DNA from: Pedobacter sp. FW305-3-2-15-E-R2A2 | GTDB taxonomy: Bacteria > Bacteroidota > Bacteroidia > Sphingobacteriales > Sphingobacteriaceae | Reading direction: 5' to 3' | DNA length: 64,000 nucleotides | Assembly: GCF_038446955.1 (NCBI RefSeq) | Contig: NZ_CP151803.1 | Coordinates: 1-64,000, forward strand | In this document: positions 33,036 through 42,589 of the stretch, in pieces | How the letters are laid out: each line of letters begins with the position of its first letter | How positions within the stretch are numbered: position 1 is the stretch's first letter | Made by a program: the position numbers and the translations under genes | Notes under the pieces: generated by a model | Database searches by the model: none | Seen by the model: only the letters and a program-made list of their open reading frames with translations | Told to the model about the DNA's origin: nothing

Positions 33036-34066
33036 CTTATATAATCGGCGAAATCGGACAAAACCACAATGGCTCAGTAGACTTAGCAAAATTAACTATT
33101 GACCTGGCTTGCAGACCAATTGAAGAAGATTTGTTTCAAATGGAACTTAAACCAATGGATGCGGTAAAGTTGACCAAAAGGGACTTGTCACAAGAATTAT
33201 CAAAAACCCAAATGGATGCTCCTTATACTAGTCAACATTCGTTTGGTACCACATATGGTGCCCATAGAGAAGTTTTGGAGTTGAATGATGAAGAACATTT
33301 CGAAATTTATAAATATGCAAAAAATAAAGGCTTGGACTTTGTTGAAACACTTTGTGCTGTTGGATGTCTAAGTATTTTTAAACTTTTTTCACCCGACTTC
33401 TTGAAAGTTGCCAGTAGAGATTTAACAAATCTTCCTTTGCTTGCAGCTATGGCCGAAACAAAAGTTCCAATTATTATTTCTACAGGAATGGCCGATAAAG
33501 CTCAGTTGGATGATGCATTAGATACCATAACAAAATACCATAGTAATATCTCTATTTTACATTGCGTTTCACAGTACCCGACAAGACCGGAGAATGTGAA
33601 TTTAAACACAATTAAATATTTGCAGAAACATTACTCTGACTATAAAATTGGTTATTCAGATCATACGATTGGAATCTCAACGCCTCTTGCAGCTGTAGCT
33701 ATGGGTGCGGAAATTATCGAGAAGCATATTACGATAGACAGAAGGATGAAAGGTACTGATCAGGCTGGTTCACTTGGACCTGATGGAGTAAACAGAATGG
33801 TTCGCGACATTAGACTTTTAGAAAAATCTTTTGGTGTTGAGGACATCTTTATGGAACCCAGCGTTGTTCAAGCAAAACATAAATTGGAACGTTCTATCGC
33901 TTCAAATAAGCTAATTACTAAAGGAAGTGTAATTTCGGAAAATGATATTCACCTACTTTCTCCTGGTGACGGATTTAAATGGAGTCAGCAAGGGTTGGTT
34001 ATTGGAAAAACTGCTTTAGTTGATATTAATGAAAATGAAGTTATTTATCAACAGGATATTTCTTAG
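33032..34066 (+). CDS. NeuB/SpsE-type nonulosonic acid synthase (344 aa)
   Basis: A TIM-barrel synthase that condenses phosphoenolpyruvate with a hexose or N-acetyl-mannosamine derivative. Family marks are GEIGQNHNGSVDLAKLTIDLA, FGTTYGAHREVLEL, FVETLCAVGCLSIF, IISTGMA, CVSQYPTRPENVNL, YSDHTIGIS, and AAVAMGAEIIEKHITIDR followed by KGTDQAGSLGP. The last 60 residues form the SAF antifreeze-like lid (KLERSIASNKLITKGSVIS). The VKFQ motif near the start is replaced by VKLTKRD. With the KdsC-like phosphatase next door the likely route is through a 9-phosphate intermediate such as KDN-9-P (inference). No NeuC-type epimerase is present. Confidence 0.92.
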   Translation: MTYIIGEIGQNHNGSVDLAKLTIDLACRPIEEDLFQMELKPMDAVKLTKRDLSQELSKTQMDAPYTSQHSFGTTYGAHREVLELNDEEHFEIYKYAKNKGLDFVETLCAVGCLSIFKLFSPDFLKVASRDLTNLPLLAAMAETKVPIIISTGMADKAQLDDALDTITKYHSNISILHCVSQYPTRPENVNLNTIKYLQKHYSDYKIGYSDHTIGISTPLAAVAMGAEIIEKHITIDRRMKGTDQAGSLGPDGVNRMVRDIRLLEKSFGVEDIFMEPSVVQAKHKLERSIASNKLITKGSVISENDIHLLSPGDGFKWSQQGLVIGKTALVDINENEVIYQQDIS

Positions 34067-34106
34067 TTGATATTTAAAGTGTTATGTTTTTATGAGCAAC
34101 AAATAA

Positions 34107-34628
<522 letters not shown>

Positions 34629-34667
34629 GTACTATAGGTGTTTGGTTAAGAATAAACGAAAGGATTG

Positions 34668-36008
34668 ATGCAGGAATCGGATTTAAGCGACAAATTCATG
34701 TCTTTCGAAAAGTCTAACGGACTTTTTGAATTAAAGGACAATAACGGTACATATATATGGGATATCATCAGATTCGATATTTATGTAAATTTGATGTGGG
34801 ATTTTAAAGCCACACCATTGGTGAAAAGAGATTACAAGGCAAGTTTAAATCTTGCCTTCCTGAAACTTAAAAGTCTTTTTAACTATTGGATAGATAACAA
34901 AAAATACGAAAATTTCTTCTATCTATGTTCTCGGAACACGCTGAAGGGTAAGTTGTTTGATCAAAATATACATTCTGTAGTCAACCATTTTCCACTGAAT
35001 AGTTCTTTCTTATTCGAGAGTAACAGTTCAGCAAGACAAGAATTTTTTTTCAAGAATTCTTTTTATGATTTCCCTCAACTGCTTCATAGGAAGTTTTTTA
35101 AATCAAAATCAGTATTCGACTACTCAAAGATAGTCGATACGGTAACTAAGGAATTTGGTTCAAGCACACTTAATGAAGCTCAGTTAGGTTCTTTTGTAAA
35201 TGCATTTTATAGTGACCTTGATTTCTTTACGAAACTTTTCAAGACTAAAGAGACCAAGCAGATTTTTATTACTCAAAATGGGATTCAGAAAGGTTTTTTT
35301 GCCGCAGCAAAGAAATTAAAAATTCCTACTTATGAATTTCAACATGGTATTGTTGATAAGGCACATTTAGCCTATAATTACCCTGATTTGAAGCTGGACA
35401 TCAACCAAGCCTATCTACCAGATGCTATTTTTTCATTATCTGACTATTGGTTTAAGGAATTGTACTTACCAAATGTTTCGGTCTATCCCCTTGGGAATGA
35501 CTTTTTTTCGAAAACAATCCCAGATATTACAAATGGGAATAATGCGATAACCATTGTCTCTGCCGATGTTTTTGGCCCAACACTAGAACGTTTTTTATTG
35601 TCAAATGTAAATCGTCCTGAAATATTACAGAGGAAGATATTTTTTAAATTGCATCCAAATCAATTTAGAGAAAAAGAACATTACAAATTAAAATTTAGCA
35701 AGTGGGAAAATATTGAAGTTGTATCCAATGAATTTTCTATATCCGAATTGATAGAGCAGAGTGATGTACTCTTGACCATACAATCCACCGCCGTATATGA
35801 AGCATTGCAAGCAGGACGAAAAGTCATTCTATTAAAAGAAAGTACATATGAAAGACACGCGGAATTATTTAATAACCCAAATCTTTATTTGGTGGGGAAT
35901 GAAAATGAATTGAACTCTGCGCTGGTCTCGTCTATATCTGCTGCAGGAAAAGTCACCTTCTTTGCACCATTCGATACCAGCATTTTAGAAAAAGCCATTG
36001 GAGGTTAA
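34668..36008 (+). CDS. GT-B glycosyltransferase, candidate nonulosonosyltransferase (446 aa)
   Basis: The ATG at 34668 follows a possible TTG start by one codon. The C-terminal half has the two short motifs shared by bacterial sialyltransferases and CDP-glycerol/KpsC-like enzymes: HP in FFKLHPNQFREKEHY (about residue 330) and a Ser-Thr pair in LLTIQSTAVYEALQAGRKVIL (about 378). FEFQHGIV-like text (YEFQHGIVDKAH) lies near residue 225. There is no signal peptide or membrane helix. It directly follows the three nonulosonate genes, so it is the best local candidate to add that sugar. A glycerol-phosphate or other transferase cannot be excluded. Confidence 0.75.
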   Translation: MQESDLSDKFMSFEKSNGLFELKDNNGTYIWDIIRFDIYVNLMWDFKATPLVKRDYKASLNLAFLKLKSLFNYWIDNKKYENFFYLCSRNTLKGKLFDQNIHSVVNHFPLNSSFLFESNSSARQEFFFKNSFYDFPQLLHRKFFKSKSVFDYSKIVDTVTKEFGSSTLNEAQLGSFVNAFYSDLDFFTKLFKTKETKQIFITQNGIQKGFFAAAKKLKIPTYEFQHGIVDKAHLAYNYPDLKLDINQAYLPDAIFSLSDYWFKELYLPNVSVYPLGNDFFSKTIPDITNGNNAITIVSADVFGPTLERFLLSNVNRPEILQRKIFFKLHPNQFREKEHYKLKFSKWENIEVVSNEFSISELIEQSDVLLTIQSTAVYEALQAGRKVILLKESTYERHAELFNNPNLYLVGNENELNSALVSSISAAGKVTFFAPFDTSILEKAIGG

Positions 36009-36011
36009 AAG

Positions 36012-37436
36012 ATGTCAAGAGTTGTAAAGCAAACTATTATTTATTCTATAGGTGAAATTGTTCCCAGAATACTATCATTCCTACTCTTGCCTATTTTGAC
36101 TCAGTACTTATCTCCAACTGATTATGGGATAACTAGTTATACCACGACGATAATGACTTTTATTTTCGTTATTGCCAGTTTATCCTTGAATACTTTTTTG
36201 TTGAGAAATTACTATCTGGAGAAGACAGAAGAGGGAAGAAAAGAAATTATAGGCGCGGTATTTGTTTTTATTTGTTTATTCAATCTCGCTCTCCTATTAA
36301 TTCAGTTACTGGTCTTTCCTGTAGCTATCAAAGGATTCGGGATAAACGTCCCTTTTTACCCTTTCTTTCTTTTAGCAATAATTAATAATTTTTTTGATGT
36401 TATTTCAATTATTCCTCTGGTACTTTATAGGATAAAAGAAAATCCTAAAGCATTTGTAATCCTTAGCTTATCTAAGGTTATACTGCAGTTTCTGCTGACC
36501 TATCTTCTCGTCGTAAAAATGAACGAAGGCCTTCTTGGAAGTTATATGGCAAGGCTTTATGTAAATATACCCTTTGCCTTAATCTATTGTTATATCATAT
36601 ACAGGAATGGAGTTTTTGTGTTTAGGATAGATAAAATTAAGGCTGCACTGGCATTTTCTTTACCGCTCTTACCCGCAAGCTTATCTTATCTGATTGTTTC
36701 TGTAAGCGATAGGATTATTTTGGAAAGATTTATTCCATTAAATAAATTAGGGATCTATTCTGTTGCATTTACGCTGTCACTAGCTTTAAACATTGTGATA
36801 CAGGCCCTCTATAAAACTTTTGAACAGATTATCTTCAAAAAGCATCATGATGAAGGGTTTAATGACTTGAATTTAAAGTTATTTAAAGTCTTTTCTATTT
36901 TTGTAATCTGCGGAGGTTTGGCTATATCGATTTTTAGTCAGGAAATATTCACGATCATTGCGTCTGAAAATTTCTTTGTAGGACATGAACTTGTACCTGC
37001 TATGGTTGTCGCAGTTAGTATAACTGGATTAAATACTTATCTTGGGACATTGTTGATCGCAAATGATAAACGCAAGCTTGTCGCTGTATTAACTACCATC
37101 TCAGCAGTATTGTGCATTGCTCTTAATTTGATTTTTGTGCCATTTTTTGGATATTGGGGCTCCATTTATTCGACTATTTTGGCTGTTTCTGTAATCACTG
37201 TTGTTTCCTACACTAAATTAAACTTAAAGATGAATGTAGTGTATTATCAGATAGTGGTTTTATCATTAATTATTTTGGCCCCATATTATCTAAATGAGGC
37301 TACTTCCGAAATGAATTTTTTCCTTAGAGTGTCGCTTAAATTATTATTTACGCTAATAGTATTTTTTGTTTCATTTTCTGCTTTAAAGATTGATATCTTT
37401 AAGGAGATCAAACTAATAGGGATCAAAAAAAAATAA
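36012..37436 (+). CDS. Wzx-type oligosaccharide flippase (474 aa)
   Basis: A polytopic inner-membrane protein with about 12-14 helices. The start KQTIIYSIGEIVPRILSFLLLPILTQYLSPTDYG is typical of the Wzx/MOP exporter family, and SLPLLPASLSYLIVSVSDRIILERF in the middle matches the second-half landmark. It should flip the undecaprenyl-linked repeat unit to the periplasm for polymerisation by Wzy. It starts 4 bp after the upstream transferase and overlaps the next gene by one base, so the genes are tightly coupled. Confidence 0.92.
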   Translation: MSRVVKQTIIYSIGEIVPRILSFLLLPILTQYLSPTDYGITSYTTTIMTFIFVIASLSLNTFLLRNYYLEKTEEGRKEIIGAVFVFICLFNLALLLIQLLVFPVAIKGFGINVPFYPFFLLAIINNFFDVISIIPLVLYRIKENPKAFVILSLSKVILQFLLTYLLVVKMNEGLLGSYMARLYVNIPFALIYCYIIYRNGVFVFRIDKIKAALAFSLPLLPASLSYLIVSVSDRIILERFIPLNKLGIYSVAFTLSLALNIVIQALYKTFEQIIFKKHHDEGFNDLNLKLFKVFSIFVICGGLAISIFSQEIFTIIASENFFVGHELVPAMVVAVSITGLNTYLGTLLIANDKRKLVAVLTTISAVLCIALNLIFVPFFGYWGSIYSTILAVSVITVVSYTKLNLKMNVVYYQIVVLSLIILAPYYLNEATSEMNFFLRVSLKLLFTLIVFFVSFSALKIDIFKEIKLIGIKKK

Positions 37437-38446
37437 TGAAAGAATTTCGTGGTGTTGCTGTTCTCCTCCTGCTATTGACGGTTGGGTTAATTTCCGGGTG
37501 CAAAAAAAATAAGGATGGACTTCCTGCAAGTGATATTGATTACTACAAAGTTTGGGATGAGGCCCCTCATAATGGCTTTACTGATCTAACCCTTTTTAAA
37601 GGGAAATTTTATCTGGTATTTAGAGAGGGGACATCTCATGGATCTAATGATGGAGCAATAAGAATTCTAAAAAGTGATGATGGAAAATCCTTCAGTGCTA
37701 TAGCCAGGTTTGCCGATGAACAATTTGACTTGAGAGATCCTAAAATTGTTAATATGGGTGATTCTCTGCTATATCTTCAATATGGCATGGCTGACCGTGG
37801 GAAGGGAATCATGAGAAATGGGATAAAATGGAGTAAGAATGGAGATGAATGGGAAAGTGGCAGGTTTACCTCCAAAGATAAATGGTGGTTATGGGGTGTG
37901 TCTATGGTAGATAAAGAGCTAATGTCTATTGGTTATAGTTTTTATAAGAATGATTACAATAACCTATATGTGTCAAAAAAATTAGGTCATTACGATGAGG
38001 TCGGCAGTATACAAACCGGAAATCTTTCATCAGGTGAAACTTCACTGGCGAGTAATAAAGATACTATTTTCTGTGCAATAAGGGCTACACATTATAGTTT
38101 GCCTTCTTATATAGGATATGCTACTAAAAAGAAATTAAAAGATTGGAAATGCTTTAGTCAGAATCCAAAACTTATACTTGGAGGGCCTAAAATGTTCTTT
38201 CTTCCAAATCGAAAATTATATCTCCTGACAAGAAGTGCTAATAGTGGGTCATTACAAACAGACTTGTTTTTGGTCGACCGAAAAACATTTGAACTTTCCT
38301 ACATCCTGACTTTGCCTAGTTCTGGAGACAATGGGTACGGTGGCATAGCATTTGATAAGAAGAATTTGTTTATAAGCTACTATTCAACATTTAATAGTAA
38401 ATCCCAGATCTTGATTGCGAGATTTCCATTATCACAATTTAAATAA
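37436..38446 (+). CDS. Sialidase-like lipoprotein (336 aa)
   Basis: The signal sequence ends in a lipobox (LISGCKK, Cys at about 22), so the protein is a lipoprotein facing the periplasm or cell surface. The body looks like a beta-propeller of the sialidase/BNR type. YLVFREGTSHG supplies an arginine in the place of the sialidase FRIP region, and LKSDDGKSF is an Asp-box. A second arginine lies in LRDPKIV and a third in CAIRATHYS, giving a possible triad, but this cannot be proven by eye. It sits between the flippase and a DUF4838 gene within a synthesis cluster, next to nonulosonate genes, which makes trimming of the polymer an attractive inference. Confidence 0.7.
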   Translation: MKEFRGVAVLLLLLTVGLISGCKKNKDGLPASDIDYYKVWDEAPHNGFTDLTLFKGKFYLVFREGTSHGSNDGAIRILKSDDGKSFSAIARFADEQFDLRDPKIVNMGDSLLYLQYGMADRGKGIMRNGIKWSKNGDEWESGRFTSKDKWWLWGVSMVDKELMSIGYSFYKNDYNNLYVSKKLGHYDEVGSIQTGNLSSGETSLASNKDTIFCAIRATHYSLPSYIGYATKKKLKDWKCFSQNPKLILGGPKMFFLPNRKLYLLTRSANSGSLQTDLFLVDRKTFELSYILTLPSSGDNGYGGIAFDKKNLFISYYSTFNSKSQILIARFPLSQFK

Positions 38447-38447
38447 T

Positions 38448-40691
38448 ATGAAAAGGATCGGTTTTCTAATAGTCTTCTTTAATTGTATTTTGATTCGGTT
38501 TGCGGTAGCACAAAGCCTGACTGTGGTTGAAAATTTTAAAAGCGATTTTAAGATTACCATTTCCAGTGATGCAGGAGTTATAGAGAAACAGGCAGCGAGT
38601 GAATTGCAGGCTTATCTGCAAAAAATAAGTGGAGTGAAGCTTCCTATTGTAAATGATTTGAAAGGTAATAACCAATTCGTTATTGGTAAAGCAGATTATA
38701 TCAAACAAACTGTGCCTGATATTAATTTTAATAAATTGGGAGAGGATGGATTTCTTATTAAGCGGATAGGTAACCGGATAATTTTCGCCGGCGGAACTGA
38801 GAAGGGTACATTATATGCGGTATATAGTTTTTTGGAAAGGTACTTAAATTGCCGTATGTATGCCCCCGATGCAGTCGTAATTCCCAAGAGGAAAACGATT
38901 CTGTTAAACGAAGTAAATACCTTACAAGTACCAACAATAAAATACAGGGAAACTTTTTACTGGCCATCCAGAGATGTGTTATATGCAAACTGGCATAAGG
39001 TGGATCGGAATAAAGGAAATAGCTCTCAATGGGGCAATTGGGTACACTCAGCTTTGGAGCTTGTACCCCCGATGAAGTATTTTAAAGATCATCCGGAATA
39101 TTATGCTGAGCGTAACGGTAAGAGAGTTGCAACACAGCTTTGCCTTTCAAATGATAAGGTTTATCAGATTGTAGTAAGTGCGCTGAAAGATAGGATGGCA
39201 AAGAATCCTAACGCCAGATACTGGTCCGTTTCTCAGGAAGACAATGGTAATTTTTGTCAATGCGACCAATGTAAAGCAGTAGATGCAAGGGAAGGTAGTC
39301 CCTCTGGTTCTATCATTAATTTTGTAAATAAGGTAGCTGGTAACTTCCCAGATAAAACCATTAATACACTTGCATATTCATATAGTGTTGTTCCCCCTGC
39401 TACGCTTAAACCAGCTAATAATGTTTTGGTTGCTTTTTGCACTAGTGGAAATCTTGACCGTGGAAAACCATATCATTTAGATGCCAATAACAGTAATTAT
39501 GTAAAAAATATCACCCGATGGGGCCAGATTTCAAGTCAATTCATGATTTGGGACTACATTGTGGACTTTAAAAATTATACAATGCCGTATCCGAATCTCG
39601 CGGCCATACCTGTCAATATTAAGTATTTTGTAAAAAATAACGCAACTGCACTTTTTATGCATGGGAATTATTATGGAGGAGGAGAGTTTGCGGAGTTGAA
39701 ATGTTATTTGACTTCTAAATTGATGTGGGATCCTAACGCTGATTCGAAGCAGATTATTCAGGACTTCATGCTGGGGTATTACGGTAAAGCTGCGCCTTAT
39801 ATTAATAATTATTTACAAGCACTTACACTTGCTTATCAGAACTCTAATGTTCCCTTGGGAATGTTTGATAACCCAAACGATCATTTGAAAGATTACTTAA
39901 ATTCTGCTAATTCTTCTAACTATCTATCTATACTAACTAAGGCTGCAAAGAGTGTTGTTGGAAATCAGATTCTTTCTAACCGGGTAAAGAGGGTTATTGC
40001 CAGTGTTAATTATGGAATACTTACCAATGGTATGTATAATGCAATCTCGAATGGTAATGTTTTAAAAAATACATCTGGAAAATTGATTTATAGCACAAAG
40101 GATTATAAACGATTAGATCAGGTATACCAAACGCTTAAAGAGGAAAAGGTAGAACGGCTTTCTGAAATGACGACAACACCGGAAGAGTTTAAAACAAAAA
40201 TATCAGGAATCTTTAACGGGGCTGAAAAAATGTTTGTACCGAATAATCTTGCACTCAACAAAAAGATTTCTTTGACCTATCCGCCAACAGCTATTCATGC
40301 AAAATATGCAGGTAATAACGCATTGATTGATGGCTTGAGAGGTGATTTGAGTTCAGGCCTAGATACATGGCAAGGCTTTTACGGAGGTCGATTTGAAGGA
40401 ATAATTGATCTATTGAAGCCTGTTACAGTGAAATCAATAAGCATAAATTTTTTAAAAACTCCTGCGGTAAACGTTGTATATCCAGAAGATATTAAGTTTT
40501 ACTATTCTGCCGACGGCAAAAATTATATTGAATTTATAAATTTGCAAACAAGTGTTGTTGAGCGTAATGCTCAATCGGAAGTGACTGCTTTTTCGGTAAG
40601 CAGCAAACCGGTGAATTGTCGCTATATAAAAATATCTGCCTTCAATAAAGCCAAGGCGCCAATGCTTACAGATGAAATTATAGTAAAATAA
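38448..40691 (+). CDS. DUF4838 glycoside-hydrolase-like protein (747 aa)
   Basis: The start at 38448 gives a signal peptide (MKRIGFLIVFFNCILIRFAVAQ). An upstream in-frame start at 38415 lies inside the preceding gene and is rejected. Residues about 30-150 resemble the alpha-glucuronidase/GH20-type N-terminal fold (ITISSDAGVIEKQAASELQAYL, GTEKGTLYAVYSFLERYL). The DUF4838 barrel follows, with SVSQEDNGNFCQCDQCKA, then REGSPSGSIINFVNKVA. The last 130 residues look like a discoidin-type carbohydrate-binding domain. Family members are predicted glycosidases, substrate unknown. The gene starts one base after the sialidase-like lipoprotein gene, so both probably act on the same glycan. Confidence 0.85.
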   Translation: MKRIGFLIVFFNCILIRFAVAQSLTVVENFKSDFKITISSDAGVIEKQAASELQAYLQKISGVKLPIVNDLKGNNQFVIGKADYIKQTVPDINFNKLGEDGFLIKRIGNRIIFAGGTEKGTLYAVYSFLERYLNCRMYAPDAVVIPKRKTILLNEVNTLQVPTIKYRETFYWPSRDVLYANWHKVDRNKGNSSQWGNWVHSALELVPPMKYFKDHPEYYAERNGKRVATQLCLSNDKVYQIVVSALKDRMAKNPNARYWSVSQEDNGNFCQCDQCKAVDAREGSPSGSIINFVNKVAGNFPDKTINTLAYSYSVVPPATLKPANNVLVAFCTSGNLDRGKPYHLDANNSNYVKNITRWGQISSQFMIWDYIVDFKNYTMPYPNLAAIPVNIKYFVKNNATALFMHGNYYGGGEFAELKCYLTSKLMWDPNADSKQIIQDFMLGYYGKAAPYINNYLQALTLAYQNSNVPLGMFDNPNDHLKDYLNSANSSNYLSILTKAAKSVVGNQILSNRVKRVIASVNYGILTNGMYNAISNGNVLKNTSGKLIYSTKDYKRLDQVYQTLKEEKVERLSEMTTTPEEFKTKISGIFNGAEKMFVPNNLALNKKISLTYPPTAIHAKYAGNNALIDGLRGDLSSGLDTWQGFYGGRFEGIIDLLKPVTVKSISINFLKTPAVNVVYPEDIKFYYSADGKNYIEFINLQTSVVERNAQSEVTAFSVSSKPVNCRYIKISAFNKAKAPMLTDEIIVK

Positions 40692-40844
40692 TGTTCGGGT
40701 GAAATTTAGGCATTATACTTGTGAAGGGGGAAGCAATCGAAGATTTTGATAACTTCGTGTTTTTTGGAAATAATGAGATTGACTCTTTTTTTTGTAAAAG
40801 CTTGATTTCTAGATATATGTTGTATTGCTGCTTAATGGTTAAGA

Positions 40845-41453
40845 ATGAATAGGTTTCAAAGAGCAATGCATATGCTCAAAACAATTCTGCTTTATAGGAC
40901 TATTTTTAAAAAGATAGGTTATAGATCTATAGTGATTAATCCATTAAAGATTGAAAACGGAAAAAATATTTTAATTGCAAATAACGTCTTGATAGGTTAT
41001 AAGTCTTGGTTGGCAGCATCTCCTCTAACTGGAGAAAGTGAATGCATTTTAGAAATCGGTGAAGGTTGCAGTATTGGTAATTTTAACCATATTTACTCTA
41101 CTAAGCAGATTATTCTCGAAAAAAACGTATTGACGGCAGATAAAGTATATATTTCGGATAACCTTCATGGATATAAGAATGTAAATTTGCCAATTATTAA
41201 ACAACCAATTGTTCAAAATAACATTGTAGTTATTGGTGAGGGAAGTTGGATTGGTGAAAATGTGTGTGTGTTAGGGGTGAAAATAGGAAAGAACTGTGTA
41301 ATAGGGGCTAATTCGGTGGTCACAAAGGATATTCCTGATTATTGCGTAGCCGTTGGATCTCCAGCGAAAATTATCAAACGATATTGTTTTGATACCAATG
41401 AATGGTTAAAAACAGATAAGAACGGAAATTTTATTAATGAAGTAGCTATATGA
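40845..41453 (+). CDS. Hexapeptide-repeat O-acetyltransferase, paralogue 1 (202 aa)
   Basis: A left-handed beta-helix acyltransferase of the WbbJ/maltose-O-acetyltransferase type, with imperfect hexapeptides (IGEGCSIGNFNHI, IGEGSWIGENVCVLGVKIGKNCVIGANSVV). It ends IPDYCVAVGSPAKIIKRY, followed by a charged tail (FDTNEWLKTDKNG). The tail pattern is shared with the proteins encoded at 46339-46917 and 57114-57758. It should acetylate a sugar of the repeat unit using acetyl-CoA. It starts 153 bp after the DUF4838 gene, a stretch with nothing recognisable, and overlaps the next gene by 4 bp. Confidence 0.88.
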   Translation: MNRFQRAMHMLKTILLYRTIFKKIGYRSIVINPLKIENGKNILIANNVLIGYKSWLAASPLTGESECILEIGEGCSIGNFNHIYSTKQIILEKNVLTADKVYISDNLHGYKNVNLPIIKQPIVQNNIVVIGEGSWIGENVCVLGVKIGKNCVIGANSVVTKDIPDYCVAVGSPAKIIKRYCFDTNEWLKTDKNGNFINEVAI

Positions 41454-42589
41454 AAAATATTTTAATAACCGGGGGAGCTGGTTTTATAGGATCTAATTTG
41501 GCCCTAAGGTTAATCGATAAAGGATTTAATATTACAATTTTAGATAATCTTTCTACACAAATTCATGGAGAGGATGCCGAAGAGAATTCATTCCTTTTTT
41601 TGACAATAAAAGATAAGGTTAAATTCATCAAAGGCTGTGTAACCTCAAAGGAGGACTGGATAAAAGCGATTTCAGGTCAGGATGCTATTGTTCATTTTGC
41701 TGCTGAAACAGGAACGGGACAATCCATGTATGAAATCGAAAAATATACAACTGTTAACATTGGTGGAACTGCAATTATGCTTGACCTGCTGGCAAATAAT
41801 CCGCATAATGTAAAAAAGGTAATTATTGCTTCTTCCAGATCTATCTATGGAGAAGGTAGGTATTGGTCAGAAGAGCTAAATGGTTTTGTTTATCCAAAAC
41901 ATAGATCAGATAGTTTTATGTCGGCTGGAGATTTTGAAGTTAAATATAATGGTTTATCAAAGCCCTTACAATTGGTAGGTACAGACGAGGAATCGAAAAT
42001 TCACCCATCATCGGTATATGGTATTACCAAACAGAATCAGGAGCAAATGATTATGACTGTTTGTCCTACAATAGGGATTGCTCCAGTTGCATTCAGGTAC
42101 CAGAATGTATACGGGCCAGGTCAATCTTTATCAAATCCTTATACCGGTATTCTGTCTATTTTTTCCACACTAATCAAAAATGGAAAAGACATCAACATAT
42201 TTGAAGACGGGATGGAATCGAGAGATTTCGTTTACATCGACGATGTGGTTACAGCCACAATCTTAGGACTGGAAAATGAGGCGGCAAATGGTGGTGTTTT
42301 TAACGTTGGAACAGGGGAAGCTACAAATGTGATTACAGTTGCCAATGAGCTCATTAAGAATTACGGCATTGATACAAAGGTAAACATTACAGGGAATTAT
42401 CGCCTTGGAGACATACGTCATAATTATGCTGACCTTAAAAAGATTAATGCGACTCTAGGATTTGAGCCTAAATACAATTTTGAAGCTGGAATTAAGAAAT
42501 TTACAGATTGGGTACTGACCCAGGAGATTACAGAGAGTAAATATGATATCTCTATTTCGGAAATGAAAGAAAAGGGATTATTTAAATAA
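41450..42589 (+). CDS. NDP-sugar epimerase/dehydratase, possibly dTDP-rhamnose 4-epimerase (379 aa)
   Basis: An extended SDR. NITGGAGFIGSNLALRLI-like start (ILITGGAGFIGSNLALRL), catalytic SSRSIYGEG (about 130) and YGITK (about 187). It is longer than GalE-type enzymes because of an insert (about residues 138-178, YWSEELNGFVYPKHRSD). The DNLSTQIHG loop and SSRSIYGEGRY recall the dTDP-L-rhamnose 4-epimerase group that makes dTDP-6-deoxy-L-talose, which would fit the rfbBCDA genes downstream. This substrate is an inference; UDP-hexose epimerisation is the alternative. Confidence 0.8.
   Translation: MKNILITGGAGFIGSNLALRLIDKGFNITILDNLSTQIHGEDAEENSFLFLTIKDKVKFIKGCVTSKEDWIKAISGQDAIVHFAAETGTGQSMYEIEKYTTVNIGGTAIMLDLLANNPHNVKKVIIASSRSIYGEGRYWSEELNGFVYPKHRSDSFMSAGDFEVKYNGLSKPLQLVGTDEESKIHPSSVYGITKQNQEQMIMTVCPTIGIAPVAFRYQNVYGPGQSLSNPYTGILSIFSTLIKNGKDINIFEDGMESRDFVYIDDVVTATILGLENEAANGGVFNVGTGEATNVITVANELIKNYGIDTKVNITGNYRLGDIRHNYADLKKINATLGFEPKYNFEAGIKKFTDWVLTQEITESKYDISISEMKEKGLFK

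Noticed and set aside
38415..38447. Earlier start of the DUF4838 gene inside the sialidase-like gene
   Set aside because: The extension precedes a clear signal peptide; the start at 38448 is used.
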